In this document: piece after piece, positions 8,236 to 17,803 of the stretch | How positions within the stretch are numbered: the first letter of the stretch is position 1 | Layout of the letters: every line of letters starts with the position of its first letter | Assembly (NCBI GenBank): GCA_036721855.1 | Contig: DAIMKF010000001.1 | Span: 87,829-151,828 of the forward strand | DNA length: 64,000 nucleotides | Direction of reading: 5' to 3' | Origin: JAHDNZ01 sp036721855 | Lineage (GTDB): Bacteria; Bacillota; DTU065 | Position numbers and translations under genes: made by a program | Notes under the pieces: model-generated | Told to the model about the DNA's origin: nothing | Database searches by the model: none | The model's input: the letters and a program-made list of their open reading frames with translations, nothing else

Positions 8236-8311
8236 TTTAAGTAATTGTTAAAATTGCTTGGGTGATCTTAGGACAAACTTATCTAATCCCCAAGAAGGGT
8301 GTTGATCTAAA

Positions 8312-8713
8312 ATGCGTATCTTTGGTTATCAAGAACAAATCCAAAAAAAAGCTCTTGATCTGAGTAGCAAACGGTTTAAGCAAATTTCCAACAACATTGC
8401 CAACGTCAATACACCTAACTATCAGGCAGAAGTTATGAATTTTGAAGAAGAACTACAAGCAGCACTAGCAAAAAAAACCGGTCTTAATTTAGTCAAGACT
8501 CACTCGGCTCATATTGCTCAAAAATCGTTTATAAAAACAGCAACTACCCTTAGACCGTCTAAAACAATAATGCGTTCAGATCAAAATAATGTTGATGTTG
8601 AACAAGAGACAGCAGCGTTGATTGAAAACTATATCTATTATTCGGGAGTTGCCGAAGGACTAAACAGTAAGTTTAGATTATTACAATCTGTTGTGCAGGG
8701 AGGTAGACAATAA
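8312..8713 (+). CDS. flgB: Flagellar basal-body rod protein FlgB
   Basis: Proximal rod subunit exported by the flagellar type III system; 133 aa, normal length. The N-terminal rod signature is ISNNIANVNTPNYQ, and the C-terminal helix that packs in the rod follows. RBS AAGAAGGG is about 12 bases before ATG. First gene of the flagellar operon; its stop overlaps the flgC start as TAATG. Confidence 0.96.
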   Translation: MRIFGYQEQIQKKALDLSSKRFKQISNNIANVNTPNYQAEVMNFEEELQAALAKKTGLNLVKTHSAHIAQKSFIKTATTLRPSKTIMRSDQNNVDVEQETAALIENYIYYSGVAEGLNSKFRLLQSVVQGGRQ

Positions 8714-9129
8714 TGGGTATGTTTTCAGTTTTTAATATTAGTGCTTCCGGTTTAACTGCCGAAAGGTTAAGGATGGACATTATTTCCAACAACATTGCGA
8801 ATGCTAATTCTACTAGAACTGAATCAGGTGGCCCATATCGCAGGGAGTTACCGGTTTTTGCGACTATTCTGGAACGAGAGCTAGCAAAAAATACAGTAGC
8901 TAATGGTGTTAAGGTTGTAGGTATTGTTAAAGATAATTCACCTTTTAAAATGGTCTATGATCCCGGACATCCTGATAGTAATGCACAAGGATATGTTGAG
9001 ATGCCAAATGTTGAAGTGGTAAAAGAAATGGTTGATTTAATAACTGCAAGCAGGGCTTATGAAGCTAATATTGCTGTAATAAATGCTGCCAAAAATGCAG
9101 CAGCCAAAGCCCTCGAAATAGGACGTTAA
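8713..9129 (+). CDS. flgC: Flagellar basal-body rod protein FlgC
   Basis: Rod subunit of 138 aa. MFSVFNISASGLTAERLRMD followed by IISNNIANANSTRT is the FlgC N-terminal rod motif. The C-terminal segment VEVVKEMVDLITASRAYEAN is the matching C-terminal heptad region. The start codon overlaps the flgB stop by one base, giving translational coupling. Confidence 0.97.
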   Translation: MGMFSVFNISASGLTAERLRMDIISNNIANANSTRTESGGPYRRELPVFATILERELAKNTVANGVKVVGIVKDNSPFKMVYDPGHPDSNAQGYVEMPNVEVVKEMVDLITASRAYEANIAVINAAKNAAAKALEIGR

Positions 9130-9144
9130 TTGAGGAGGTAGATA

Positions 9145-9435
9145 GTGGTGATTGAAAAAATTAACAACAATTTACCTTTAGCCAAAACAGCTACTCCTCA
9201 AAAGGCATTAACTAATGCTTTTGGTAATTATCTCAAAGAAGCGCTTGAAAATGTCAATGAGACCCAGATTCAAGCTGACGATCTAAGGGTGAAGATGGCT
9301 CTTAAGGATCCTACTATTGAACTGCATGACCTTACTATAGCCGCGGAAAAGGCAGCGATAGCCTTAAACGTTACCTTAGCAATAAAGGATAGAATTATCG
9401 AAGGATATAAAGAAATTATGAGGATGCAGGTCTGA
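9145..9435 (+). CDS. fliE: Flagellar hook-basal body protein FliE
   Basis: Adapter between the MS ring and the rod; 96 aa. The segments FGNYLKEALENVNETQIQAD and ELHDLTIAAEKAAIALNVTL match the family, which is recognised by its position between flgC and fliF and by the C-terminal helix. It starts at GTG (9145) behind a strong TGAGGAGGT; a second GTG follows directly. Confidence 0.94.
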   Translation: MVIEKINNNLPLAKTATPQKALTNAFGNYLKEALENVNETQIQADDLRVKMALKDPTIELHDLTIAAEKAAIALNVTLAIKDRIIEGYKEIMRMQV

Positions 9436-9453
9436 TAAAGGAGCAAGGTTACA

Positions 9454-11001
9454 ATGAACTCATTGGCGCAGCTAAGTTCACAGACAAAAGAATTTTGGCA
9501 AAAACTGGATAAAAAGATCAAATGGCTGGCCATTATTTTATCTGCTGCTATCTTTATAATTCTTGCAGGACTAGCTATTTTTGGTAACAAAGAAAAGTTT
9601 TCGCCACTGTTTTATGATTTAGATCCTGCTGATGCCGGCAGAATAATTGGCAAGCTTGATGAGGATAAGATCTCCTATAAACTGGAAAACGGTGGAAAAA
9701 CAATCTTGGTGTCAAAAGATAAGGTGGACAGTCTTAGAATATCCTTAGCAGCATCAGGAACAGTAACTGGTGGAGTAGTTGGAAACGAGTTATTTGATCA
9801 GACTAAATGGGGTATAACCGATTTTGAACAAAAACAAAGGTTTAAAAGGGCTCTTGAAGGTGAGTTAATTCGCAGTATAAGAACCCTAGACGAAGTCAGA
9901 GATGCTCGAGTGCATATTGTTATTCCCGACTCTTCTCCATTTTTAGATGATGAAGGTTCAGCTACGGCATCTGTCGTTTTAACTTTAGATCCCTATGCAA
10001 AGATCAACCAAGAAAAGATAAAAGGCATTGCAAATTTTATGGCTGGAGCTGTACCGGGACTGATTCCGGAAAATGTTACGGTAATGGATGCCTCCTGGAA
10101 CATTTTATCTGACCCGGCTATGTTTAAAAGTAATGGCTTTGGGCAAACTACGCAACCAAACAACCAGTTAGAACTAAAAAGATCCATTGAGCGTGAGCTT
10201 GAGCTAAGACTGCAAAGCATGTTAGAAAGGATCTTTGGTTTTGGCAAAGTGGTAACCAGAGTCTCTAGTGAACTGGGATTTGATTATAAGGAAACCAAAG
10301 CGGAAAGGTTTGAACCGGTCAGTGGCTCCAAGGGAATTGTTCGAAGTGAACAGCAAACTAAAGAAAGCCAAAGTGGCACAAGTTCACAAGCTCCCATAGG
10401 AGTTGCAGGTATAACCAGTAATATTCCCGGCTATCAAATTACTAGTGACGCTACAGATACTAGTTCGTCCGATCGAAGCGAGTCTATTATCAACTATGAA
10501 ATTTCAAAAATATCGGAATACTTTGTGGCTGCTCCGGGTAATATTTCCCGGCTCTCGGTAGCGGTTTGGCTAAATGGCGATCTTGATGAAACCACAAAAG
10601 CAAAAGTCAGAGAAGCTATTACTGCTGCTGCCGGGCTTGATTTTAGCAGAGGAGATCAGCTAACAGTTGAAAGTATTCCTTTTGCAGTTGCAGAAGAACA
10701 AATCCCACCGACTCCTGTAAGTGGCCTAGAAGAGTTGAAGCAAAAGGCTTATTTGGCAGCCGGTTTATTGGCTTTTGTAATTATCTTGGTTGCTTATTTA
10801 AGAAGACGTGCCAAGAAGAAAAAAGAAGAAAAGGCTGTGCTTGAGATGGCTGCGGTTTCGGAAGAAGAGCAAAAATATGCTCAGCTTTTACAGAAAGAAG
10901 AGATAGAAAAAGGTTCTCTCGAACGAGAGGTCAAAGTTATGGCCCGACAAAAACCGGAAGAAATTGCCAAGGTATTGCAATCTTGGCTCATAGATGAATA
11001 A
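9454..11001 (+). CDS. fliF: Flagellar MS-ring protein FliF
   Basis: Inner-membrane ring scaffold, 515 aa. TM1 is near residues 25-45 (WLAIILSAAIFIILAGLAIF). Ring-building motifs follow (FYDLDPADAGRI, RVHIVIPDSSPF, ASVVLTL). TM2 is near 430-448 (AYLAAGLLAFVIILVAYL). The C-terminal cytoplasmic tail ends in KVLQSWLIDE, the FliG-binding segment. The length is slightly below that of enterobacterial FliF but normal for Firmicutes. RBS AAGGAGCAAGG is upstream. Confidence 0.97.
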   Translation: MNSLAQLSSQTKEFWQKLDKKIKWLAIILSAAIFIILAGLAIFGNKEKFSPLFYDLDPADAGRIIGKLDEDKISYKLENGGKTILVSKDKVDSLRISLAASGTVTGGVVGNELFDQTKWGITDFEQKQRFKRALEGELIRSIRTLDEVRDARVHIVIPDSSPFLDDEGSATASVVLTLDPYAKINQEKIKGIANFMAGAVPGLIPENVTVMDASWNILSDPAMFKSNGFGQTTQPNNQLELKRSIERELELRLQSMLERIFGFGKVVTRVSSELGFDYKETKAERFEPVSGSKGIVRSEQQTKESQSGTSSQAPIGVAGITSNIPGYQITSDATDTSSSDRSESIINYEISKISEYFVAAPGNISRLSVAVWLNGDLDETTKAKVREAITAAAGLDFSRGDQLTVESIPFAVAEEQIPPTPVSGLEELKQKAYLAAGLLAFVIILVAYLRRRAKKKKEEKAVLEMAAVSEEEQKYAQLLQKEEIEKGSLEREVKVMARQKPEEIAKVLQSWLIDE

Positions 11002-11018
11002 GAGGTGGGATCGGCTTA

Positions 11019-12041
11019 ATGCAACAGTATAAAAGTAGTCGTGGTGGGTTAACAGGTAGGCAAAAGGCCGCTATCCTCATGGTGACTTTAGGGCCAGAAT
11101 TGTCTGCTAATATTTACAAGCATCTACGAGAAGAAGAAATAGAAGATCTTACTCTAGAAATCGCCAACATAAGGCGTGTAGAACCGGAAATAAGAGATTC
11201 TGTGTTAGCGGAATTCAAAGAAATTGCTTTAGCTCAAGAGTATATTTCAACCGGTGGCATAGAATATGCTCGTGAACTTTTAGAAAAAGCCTTTGGAGTA
11301 GGCAAAGCAGAAGAAATAATAAGAAGGCTGACTGCTTCCTTGCAAGTTCGCCCTTTCGATTTTGCCCGTAGAGCAGATCCTGCACAACTTTTTAATTTTA
11401 TTCAAGGAGAACATCCCCAGACCATCTCTTTGATAATGGCCTATCTTCAACCGGAACAGGCGGCAATTATTTTATCGGCTTTGCCTCCGGAGCAGCAGGT
11501 GGAAGTAGCGATACGTTTGGCTACTATGGATAGAACTAATCCGGAGGTTTTAAACGAAGTGGAGTCTGTTTTAGAAAAAAGATTGGCTAGCTATATCACT
11601 CAGGATTCAACTAGTGCCGGGGGGATTCAATCTACGGTAGAGATTTTAAACAGAGTGGATAGATCTACGGAAAAAACTATTATGGACTCGCTAGAGGAAA
11701 CGGATCCGGAATTAGCGGAAACAATTCGTAAACGTATGTTTATCTTTGAAGATATTATTACTCTAGATGATCGTGCTATTCAAAGAATTATTCGCGAGGT
11801 GGAATCTAAAGATTGGGCACTATCTCTCAAGGGCAGCAATGATGCTGTTCAGGAGCGAATCTATAAGAATATGTCGCAAAGAGCTGCAGCTATGTTAAAA
11901 GAAGAGATCGATTATCTTGGCCCGGTGAGACTGCGTGATGTAGAAGAGGCGCAGCAGAGAATTGTCGCTGTTATTAGAAAACTTGAAGATGCCGGCGAGA
12001 TAGTTGTAAGTAGGGGCGGTGAAGATGAAATCATCGTCTAA
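11019..12041 (+). CDS. fliG: Flagellar motor switch protein FliG
   Basis: Rotor protein that couples MotA to the switch; 340 aa. The N-terminal domain begins GLTGRQKAAILMVTLGPE. The middle domain contains the EHPQ motif (GEHPQTISLIMAYL). The C-terminal motor domain carries the charged torque helix around FEDIITLDDRAIQRIIREV. Its end overlaps fliH by 17 to 23 bases, depending on the fliH start. Confidence 0.97.
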   Translation: MQQYKSSRGGLTGRQKAAILMVTLGPELSANIYKHLREEEIEDLTLEIANIRRVEPEIRDSVLAEFKEIALAQEYISTGGIEYARELLEKAFGVGKAEEIIRRLTASLQVRPFDFARRADPAQLFNFIQGEHPQTISLIMAYLQPEQAAIILSALPPEQQVEVAIRLATMDRTNPEVLNEVESVLEKRLASYITQDSTSAGGIQSTVEILNRVDRSTEKTIMDSLEETDPELAETIRKRMFIFEDIITLDDRAIQRIIREVESKDWALSLKGSNDAVQERIYKNMSQRAAAMLKEEIDYLGPVRLRDVEEAQQRIVAVIRKLEDAGEIVVSRGGEDEIIV

Positions 12042-12789
12042 AAGAATTATTAAGAACAAAAATCTTGCCGCCGGTGAAGTGATTAAGATTGATACAACAA
12101 ACGAAATTGCTGTCACCAGTGATACCTGGGAAAACTTAGCTGAGGTTAAATTAGAAGAACCGGAAATTACAACTGAAGAAGAAATTATTGAAAAAACAGA
12201 CAAAGAGCTCTTAAATGAAGCTCGAATACAAGCAGCTTTATTGGTTAAAGCAGCCAGAGATGATGCCGAACAAATTAAAGAACAGGCCTTTGAAACAGGT
12301 TATCAGGAAGGTTTAGCCAAAGCTCAAAGATACTACGAAGAAAAGTTACAAATAAGTGTAAAAGCGTTTGGAAAGGCCTTAAATGATCTTGCCCTTACAA
12401 GAGAAAATGTAGTTAAGAAGGCAGAAAATGATCTGATTGAGCTTTTGACATTAATTGTCAACAGGGTTTTAAGACGTGAAATAGCTAAGGACAATGAACT
12501 TATTCTGCGGGTTTTAAAAGAAACATTACCCTTAGTTGCTGAAACAGAAACACTTGTTCTTGAAGTAAGCCCCCAAGATTTTGAGTTAGTAGAAGCTAAT
12601 AAAACGACTATGGCCTCTTTTTGCCCCAATGTAAGAGAAATAAAAGTAATAGCTTCTGATACGATAGAAACTGGAGGCCTTTTGATTCAAAGCAGTTTGG
12701 GTAATGTTGAGGCTCGTATATCTACTCAGATTGAGGTTATCTTAGAGGAATTTAATAAACTAATAGATGCAGAGTCCGAGGGTGCTTAG
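12025..12789 (+). CDS. fliH: Flagellar assembly protein FliH
   Basis: Negative regulator and stator of the export ATPase FliI; about 254 aa. It is charged, with a long coiled coil (LLVKAARDDAEQIKEQAF) holding GxxxG-like spacing (GYQEGLAKAQRYYEE), and a C-terminal FliH domain with LIVNRVLRREIAKDN and VRISTQIE-like ending (EARISTQIEVILEE). I prefer ATG 12025 (preceded by GGGGCGGTGA) over the in-frame GTG at 12019. Overlaps the end of fliG. Confidence 0.9.
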   Translation: MKSSSKRIIKNKNLAAGEVIKIDTTNEIAVTSDTWENLAEVKLEEPEITTEEEIIEKTDKELLNEARIQAALLVKAARDDAEQIKEQAFETGYQEGLAKAQRYYEEKLQISVKAFGKALNDLALTRENVVKKAENDLIELLTLIVNRVLRREIAKDNELILRVLKETLPLVAETETLVLEVSPQDFELVEANKTTMASFCPNVREIKVIASDTIETGGLLIQSSLGNVEARISTQIEVILEEFNKLIDAESEGA

Positions 12790-12790
12790 C

Positions 12791-14104
12791 ATGAAAAAAT
12801 GGCAAAATTTGTATGAGGAGTTAAAAAATGTTAACCTGGTCAAAATGTTTGGGCAAATTGATCAGGTTACAGGATTAGTTATTGAATCAACAGGTCCTAA
12901 GGCTGCTCTTGGAGAGCTCTGTTTATTAGAGACAGCAAAAAAAAAGGAACCTATTTTAGCTGAAGTAGTAGGCTTTAAGGACAAGAAACTGCTTTTAATG
13001 CCTTTGGGAGAAATGACCGGAGTAGCTCCAGGTACCAAAGTAGCCGCAACAGGACAACCCCTTAAAGTGAATGTTTCGGATAAACTTCTTGGTCGAGTAG
13101 TAGATGGACTGGGAAAACCAATGGATGGTTTGGGTGAAATTGAAGCTCTAAACAGCTATCCTATTACTAATAAACCCCCTCATCCCTTAAAAAGACAGCG
13201 TATTATCGAACCTTTGCCTCTTGGTATTAAAGCAATTGATGGACTTTTAAGCTGTGGTAAAGGCCAAAGGTTAGGCATCTTTGCAGGTAGTGGAGTAGGC
13301 AAATCTACGCTTATGGGTATGATTGCCCGCAATACAGCTGCTGATATCAATGTAATCGGCTTAATTGGCGAAAGGGGACGCGAAGTACGGGAATTCTTAG
13401 AAAAAGACCTCAAAGAAGAAGGTCTCTCACGTTCGGTAATTGTGGTATCTACATCGGATCAACCGGCTTTGACAAGGCTTAAGGCTGCTTTTGTAGCTAC
13501 TACTATTGCTGAGTATTTTCGCGATCAAGGCAAAAATGTTTTATTAATGATGGACTCCATTACTAGATTTGCTATGGCTCAAAGAGAAGTCGGGCTTGCT
13601 ATCGGAGAGCCACCTACAACACGTGGCTACACACCTTCGGTTTTTGCTTTACTTCCCAGATTGTTAGAAAGAGCCGGAGCTGGAGAAAAAGGCTCGATAA
13701 CGGGACTTTATACTGTTTTAGTTGAAGGAGACGATCTCAACGAGCCGGTTTCCGATACAGTACGTAGTATTTTAGATGGGCATATTACTCTTTCGCGTGC
13801 TTTAGCCTCCCGAGGGCATTACCCGGCTATTGATATTCTCTCTAGTGTAAGCCGTTCTATGCCTGATATTGCTACAGATTCTCAGCAGGCTTATGCTACT
13901 AAACTCCGTAAAGCTTTAGCCAATTACAAAGATGCTGAGGATTTAATAAATATCGGTGCTTATCAGTCAGGCAGCAATAAAGAAATAGACTATGCTTTAG
14001 AAAAGATTGAACCTATAAGAGAATTTCTTACCCAGCAAGTTAATGAAAAACTAGATTGGACCACTACACTTTCCGAACTGGAAGCACTATTTGTCAAAGA
14101 GTGA
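12791..14104 (+). CDS. fliI: Flagellum-specific ATP synthase FliI
   Basis: ATPase of the flagellar export apparatus; 437 aa from the ATG at 12791. Walker A is FAGSGVGKST, Walker B LLMMDSITRFAMAQRE, and the conserved GEPPTTRGYTPSVF follows. The ORF extends to 12767, but ATG 12791 has GAGGGTG about 7 bases before it and lies directly after the fliH stop. Works with FliH and FliJ, encoded on both sides. Confidence 0.97.
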   Translation: MKKWQNLYEELKNVNLVKMFGQIDQVTGLVIESTGPKAALGELCLLETAKKKEPILAEVVGFKDKKLLLMPLGEMTGVAPGTKVAATGQPLKVNVSDKLLGRVVDGLGKPMDGLGEIEALNSYPITNKPPHPLKRQRIIEPLPLGIKAIDGLLSCGKGQRLGIFAGSGVGKSTLMGMIARNTAADINVIGLIGERGREVREFLEKDLKEEGLSRSVIVVSTSDQPALTRLKAAFVATTIAEYFRDQGKNVLLMMDSITRFAMAQREVGLAIGEPPTTRGYTPSVFALLPRLLERAGAGEKGSITGLYTVLVEGDDLNEPVSDTVRSILDGHITLSRALASRGHYPAIDILSSVSRSMPDIATDSQQAYATKLRKALANYKDAEDLINIGAYQSGSNKEIDYALEKIEPIREFLTQQVNEKLDWTTTLSELEALFVKE

Positions 14105-14111
14105 TATTGAA

Positions 14112-14552
14112 ATGAAGAAATTTCGTTTTAGTCTGCAAAAAGTACTTGATGTGGCTCAGACAGAAGAAAAAATAGCCTTAGAGGAGTTTGCCAAGGCACA
14201 AAAAATATTTTTAGACGAAAAAACTAAACTAAAGAGATGGCAAAAAGAGCTTGCATTACTAAGAACAAGGATCTCTCTTAAAGATATTGTGGAGTTAAAA
14301 AATCAAGGCAGTTATGGTTTAGTGCTGCAAAAACAAATAGAGTTTTCCGAGCAAAAGCTCTTAGAACTTGAAGCAGAACTGGAAAACAAAAGACAAGTTC
14401 TTATAGAGAAGATGAAAAGAAGGCAACTCCTAGAAAATCTTAAAGGGAAAGCCTTGCTTAAATATCAAAAAGAGCTTGCGCGAGAAGAACAACTCTTTCT
14501 GGATGAAATCGGAGTAACACGATTTGCCAGAAAAGAGGAGGAAGGTATATGA
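14112..14552 (+). CDS. fliJ: Flagellar export protein FliJ
   Basis: Small coiled-coil chaperone-like stalk protein of the export ATPase; 146 aa. It begins MKKFRFSLQKVLDVA, the usual FliJ start, so ATG 14112 is preferred to an in-frame TTG at 14091 that overlaps fliI. The rest is almost entirely charged helix. It overlaps the next gene by four bases (ATGA). Confidence 0.9.
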   Translation: MKKFRFSLQKVLDVAQTEEKIALEEFAKAQKIFLDEKTKLKRWQKELALLRTRISLKDIVELKNQGSYGLVLQKQIEFSEQKLLELEAELENKRQVLIEKMKRRQLLENLKGKALLKYQKELAREEQLFLDEIGVTRFARKEEEGI

Positions 14553-15130
14553 AATGGTTCGTAGTCATTTTAGCAGTCTTATTAGCTCTAGGGGTAGGGA
14601 TTTATGTTTTGTCTTTAGCTAAGGTGATCAATCCTAAAGCTTTTATACTTAATCGGCTTGAAAACTGGAATTTAACCAAGGAGCTTATTAAAATATATAA
14701 AATAGGTCTTAAAGATCAGGAAGTTATCCAAGCCGAGCTAGATAAGCTGAAACAAATTTCAGCAGAGTTAGAAAAAAAACAACAAGAAATTGAAGCTTTA
14801 GAAAAGAATCTGGAAAAGAAAGAAAAAGACCTTGAAGGTCAAGCCTTAAAAATAGAGGCTAGCCTCTCTAGGCTACAGCAAGAAGAAGCTACCTTAAAAA
14901 AAGAGCGCTTAGATAAAGAGGCTCTTAAGGCACAAGCCCAATTATTGACAGAAATGGAAACTACGAAAGTGTTAGCTATTTTGAATACTATGTCTTTTGA
15001 AAAACAGGTAAGCCTTTTAGCACAGATGGATCCAGATACCATTACAGACATAATTGGCAGTATGGACCCTAAAAAAGCTGCTGATATACTTCCTCAAGTA
15101 AGCAAAATTATTACGATAGGAGGTGAATAG
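14549..15130 (+). CDS. MotE/YlxF-like flagellar operon protein with MgtE-N-like domain
   Basis: 193-aa protein with one N-terminal membrane helix (FVVILAVLLALGVGIYVLSL), a long coiled coil (residues about 60-130) and a C-terminal MgtE-N/FliG-N-like helical domain (ILNTMSFEKQVSLLAQMDPD, ITDIIGSMDPKKAADIL). This is the layout of MotE and Bacillus YlxF, which occupy the same place between fliJ and fliK. MotE-type proteins help place motor proteins in the periplasm; the exact role here is inferred. It ends directly at the fliK start. Confidence 0.85.
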   Translation: MKWFVVILAVLLALGVGIYVLSLAKVINPKAFILNRLENWNLTKELIKIYKIGLKDQEVIQAELDKLKQISAELEKKQQEIEALEKNLEKKEKDLEGQALKIEASLSRLQQEEATLKKERLDKEALKAQAQLLTEMETTKVLAILNTMSFEKQVSLLAQMDPDTITDIIGSMDPKKAADILPQVSKIITIGGE

Positions 15131-16981
15131 ATGGTATTAGCAACCAAATTTCAAGTGCCAGTACAGTTTGTGCAATCAACTCCAACAGTTAAGCTAAAAG
15201 AGGACCCGCTAAAAAGTTCATTTGAGGTTTTTCTAGAGGCTGAAAAAGAGTCTTTAGAAGCAGAAGACATTGAGACTAGACTGAATAACAAAACAAAGAA
15301 TCGCCCACCAGACTACCCGGATTTTTTACCGTTGCAACTGCTAATAGCTTTATATCAAATTCTTGAGCAAGAACCGGTTATACTTGACGACAACCAATCA
15401 TGGGCCACCGAAAGTAGTTTAACTGCCAAACAGCTTAAGTGGGCATTGCACCAAGTATCTCAAAAATTCAATTCTTTAGAGCTACAACAATTAGATCCGA
15501 TAGAGAAAACCATTTTGGTATTTAAACAATTATTAGAGCCACCAAATCAATTTGACGATCTTTTAGATTTGGTAACTGACTTTGCTGATTTTGTACCAAC
15601 TAACCAAATCGATTCAAACCAAGATATTGCAAATGACTCAACTGCGGCAGAAGTGATTCTAAATAAATTCTTACAAGACTTCCAACTTAGACCCACCCCT
15701 GAAACAGACTTTAACTCCAATCCATTGATTGCTTATGGGCTAAAAGATAGCGATAGTGAGAATAGTAAGTTACCAATCTCATCTACTGAGGAATTTCGCA
15801 GGGTAATATTATCTCAAGGCAGCTTAGAACTTCACGAAAGTGTACCCAAAGAAGTCAGACAAGTATTTGAATACCTCTTAGATGCAAACAAAATGCTTAG
15901 TATAGAATTGGATGTAGATCCTAAGTTAGTAAGAGATGCTAAAGCCAAAGCTAATCAAAGGGTGGCTATTTTATCAGCTATTAAAACAGACTCAGTTGTT
16001 CAAGATCTAGCCCAAACCTTAACTAGATTAAGCCAAAGATCAGCTGACATGGCTTATGGCCCCCTAGCGAAGGTACTCTCCTACCAAAGAGATCCCACTG
16101 AGCCCTTCAATTTTGCTGACGATGATTTTTATGCTTATTTAGCCGAAGTAAATAAAGAAGGAGTTTCTATTTCTAAAAGCGCTGATAAAGATACGTTTTT
16201 TGCCCAAAGACAAATTCAAGAATTATTTGAAGCAAATAGCTTTCCTTTAATTGCCAATAAAAAAGAATCTGTCTTAATTCAAAAAGACTCAAACAGTTTA
16301 GTCAACAAAACAGAGCAAAAAAATCACAACTCAGCTATTAAAAAAACCGAGCAAAGTTTACTTGATTCAAAAACAGATCTTAAGAAAAGCTTTACTTTGC
16401 TAACAACAAAAGAACCTTCTTTGGATGGAACAGAGAGAGACAATGATAAGCGGGATTTCTTGAAAACTGAAACCTTTCTGCCAAACAGTAAAGAAACAAC
16501 ATTTACGCCAAAAGATACTAGCAAGGAAGTCTTAGCTACAAAAAGGTTAGTAACCATCAAAGAGATACCCGAATTAGTGGTCAAAAGAGTTAATCTTAGT
16601 CAGTTAGAAAGCGAAGTAATTAAGCTAAAACTCTATCCTCGTGAATTAGGAGAGGTTCGGATCTCCCTTAATGTTAAGTCGGAAATAGTGAATATGAAGT
16701 TGGAGTTTGAGAATCCTCTCAGTCAAAAAACATTTAAAGAGCAGCTTCCTCTACTTAAGGAAGCATTGGAAAGTCAAGGACTTCAACTTGGAGAGTTTAG
16801 TTTAGGGACAGGCTCTTTTAATAGGCAGGGAACCTACTTTAATAGACTAGAGCTAGCTGAGGAGTTCTCTTACCTTTTAGGTAATCAAAACACAAACAGG
16901 ACTGAGCAAGTATTGCCAAAAGAAGAGGTTGTTCAAGAAATTAGAAACAGGCAGGATAGTCTTGTAGATTACAGAGTCTAA
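15131..16981 (+). CDS. fliK: Flagellar hook-length control protein FliK
   Basis: Exported molecular ruler that sets hook length; 616 aa. The N-terminal two thirds are variable, polar and rich in S, K, D and Q, as expected. The C-terminal domain near residues 480-560 (VNLSQLESEVIKLKLYPREL followed by GEVRISLNV and LLKEALESQGLQLGEFS) is the conserved Flg_hook region that triggers the substrate switch. It sits before flgD, its usual partner. ATG at 15131 follows directly on the previous stop, with AGGAGGTGA upstream. Confidence 0.92.
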   Translation: MVLATKFQVPVQFVQSTPTVKLKEDPLKSSFEVFLEAEKESLEAEDIETRLNNKTKNRPPDYPDFLPLQLLIALYQILEQEPVILDDNQSWATESSLTAKQLKWALHQVSQKFNSLELQQLDPIEKTILVFKQLLEPPNQFDDLLDLVTDFADFVPTNQIDSNQDIANDSTAAEVILNKFLQDFQLRPTPETDFNSNPLIAYGLKDSDSENSKLPISSTEEFRRVILSQGSLELHESVPKEVRQVFEYLLDANKMLSIELDVDPKLVRDAKAKANQRVAILSAIKTDSVVQDLAQTLTRLSQRSADMAYGPLAKVLSYQRDPTEPFNFADDDFYAYLAEVNKEGVSISKSADKDTFFAQRQIQELFEANSFPLIANKKESVLIQKDSNSLVNKTEQKNHNSAIKKTEQSLLDSKTDLKKSFTLLTTKEPSLDGTERDNDKRDFLKTETFLPNSKETTFTPKDTSKEVLATKRLVTIKEIPELVVKRVNLSQLESEVIKLKLYPRELGEVRISLNVKSEIVNMKLEFENPLSQKTFKEQLPLLKEALESQGLQLGEFSLGTGSFNRQGTYFNRLELAEEFSYLLGNQNTNRTEQVLPKEEVVQEIRNRQDSLVDYRV

Positions 16982-16997
16982 GGGGGTGTTAAATAGA

Positions 16998-17423
16998 ATG
17001 AGTTACACAGCAAATTCCATTAACTCGACAACTAGCTACACAGCAAGTAGAAAAACTGAAGAAAAGAGAGATATTTTAGGCAAAGACGATTTTCTCAAGC
17101 TTTTAATCACAGAACTTAGATATCAAGACCCAATGAACCCATTAAATGATCGTGAATTCATTGCTCAAATGGCACAGTTTACCAGCCTTGAGCAGCTCCA
17201 AAATATGAATAAACTTCTGGAAATTTTTACCGGTTCCCAGCAAGCACTTAGTATGTTTGCTCAAGCAACCAATTTGATCGGTTGCAAGGTTAAAGTAGAT
17301 ACAGGGGATGAAGATATCAAAGAAGGCTTAGTCGAAGCGGTGCGCTTTAGTATGTCAGGGCCGGTGATAATTGTCGACGGTAAAGATTATATGCTGGCTG
17401 ATTTGCTTGAAGTGAGTAAGTAG
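16998..17423 (+). CDS. flgD: Flagellar hook capping protein FlgD
   Basis: Scaffold needed for hook polymerisation; 141 aa, the short Firmicute form without the C-terminal beta domains of enteric FlgD. The conserved core is GKDDFLKLLITELRYQDPMN then REFIAQMAQFTSLEQLQNMN. ATG 16998 lies 9 bases after AGGGGGTG; the in-frame GTG at 16986 is part of that RBS and unlikely to be used. Confidence 0.96.
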   Translation: MSYTANSINSTTSYTASRKTEEKRDILGKDDFLKLLITELRYQDPMNPLNDREFIAQMAQFTSLEQLQNMNKLLEIFTGSQQALSMFAQATNLIGCKVKVDTGDEDIKEGLVEAVRFSMSGPVIIVDGKDYMLADLLEVSK

Positions 17424-17431
17424 GTGATATT

Positions 17432-17803
17432 TTGAATCCGATAATAAAAACCAAGTTAATACCGCCTAATATTGCTGCTCAAAAACAGCTATCGCCAAAA
17501 AGACAGGAAACTCAACCAGGTTTTGAACAATATTTAAATGCTGCCGTCGATGAGCTGAAGTTTTCTAAACATGCCCTTTTAAGACTAGAAAACAGAAAAC
17601 TAGATCCTGAAGCAAATCAAATTGCGAGGTTGCAAGAAGGTATTGAGATGGCAAGAAGCAAAGGGAGCAAAAATACTCTGGTCTTGGTAGATAATTTGGC
17701 TTTTGTGGTCAGTGTGAAAAACAATACTGTGGTTACGGCAATGTGTGTGGAACAAAAGGAGAGCAAAGTTTTTTCTCAGATTGATACTACGGTAATAAAT
17801 TAA
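17432..17803 (+). CDS. Flagellar operon protein, TIGR02530 family
   Basis: 123-aa protein found in the same place (flgD to flgE) in many Firmicutes. The typical core is FSKHALLRLENRKL, then LQEGIEMARSKGSKNTLVLV and FVVSVKNNTVVTAM. Function is not established; it may be a hook-assembly factor. TTG start with TAGGTGATA before it. It is followed by a 72-base gap holding two hairpins. Confidence 0.88.
   Translation: MNPIIKTKLIPPNIAAQKQLSPKRQETQPGFEQYLNAAVDELKFSKHALLRLENRKLDPEANQIARLQEGIEMARSKGSKNTLVLVDNLAFVVSVKNNTVVTAMCVEQKESKVFSQIDTTVIN

Noticed and set aside
7862..8311. c-di-GMP riboswitch before the flagellar operon
   Set aside because: Looked for the GEMM core (GCACAGGGCAAACC and the GCAGGG partner) because it often controls flagellar operons; neither is present.
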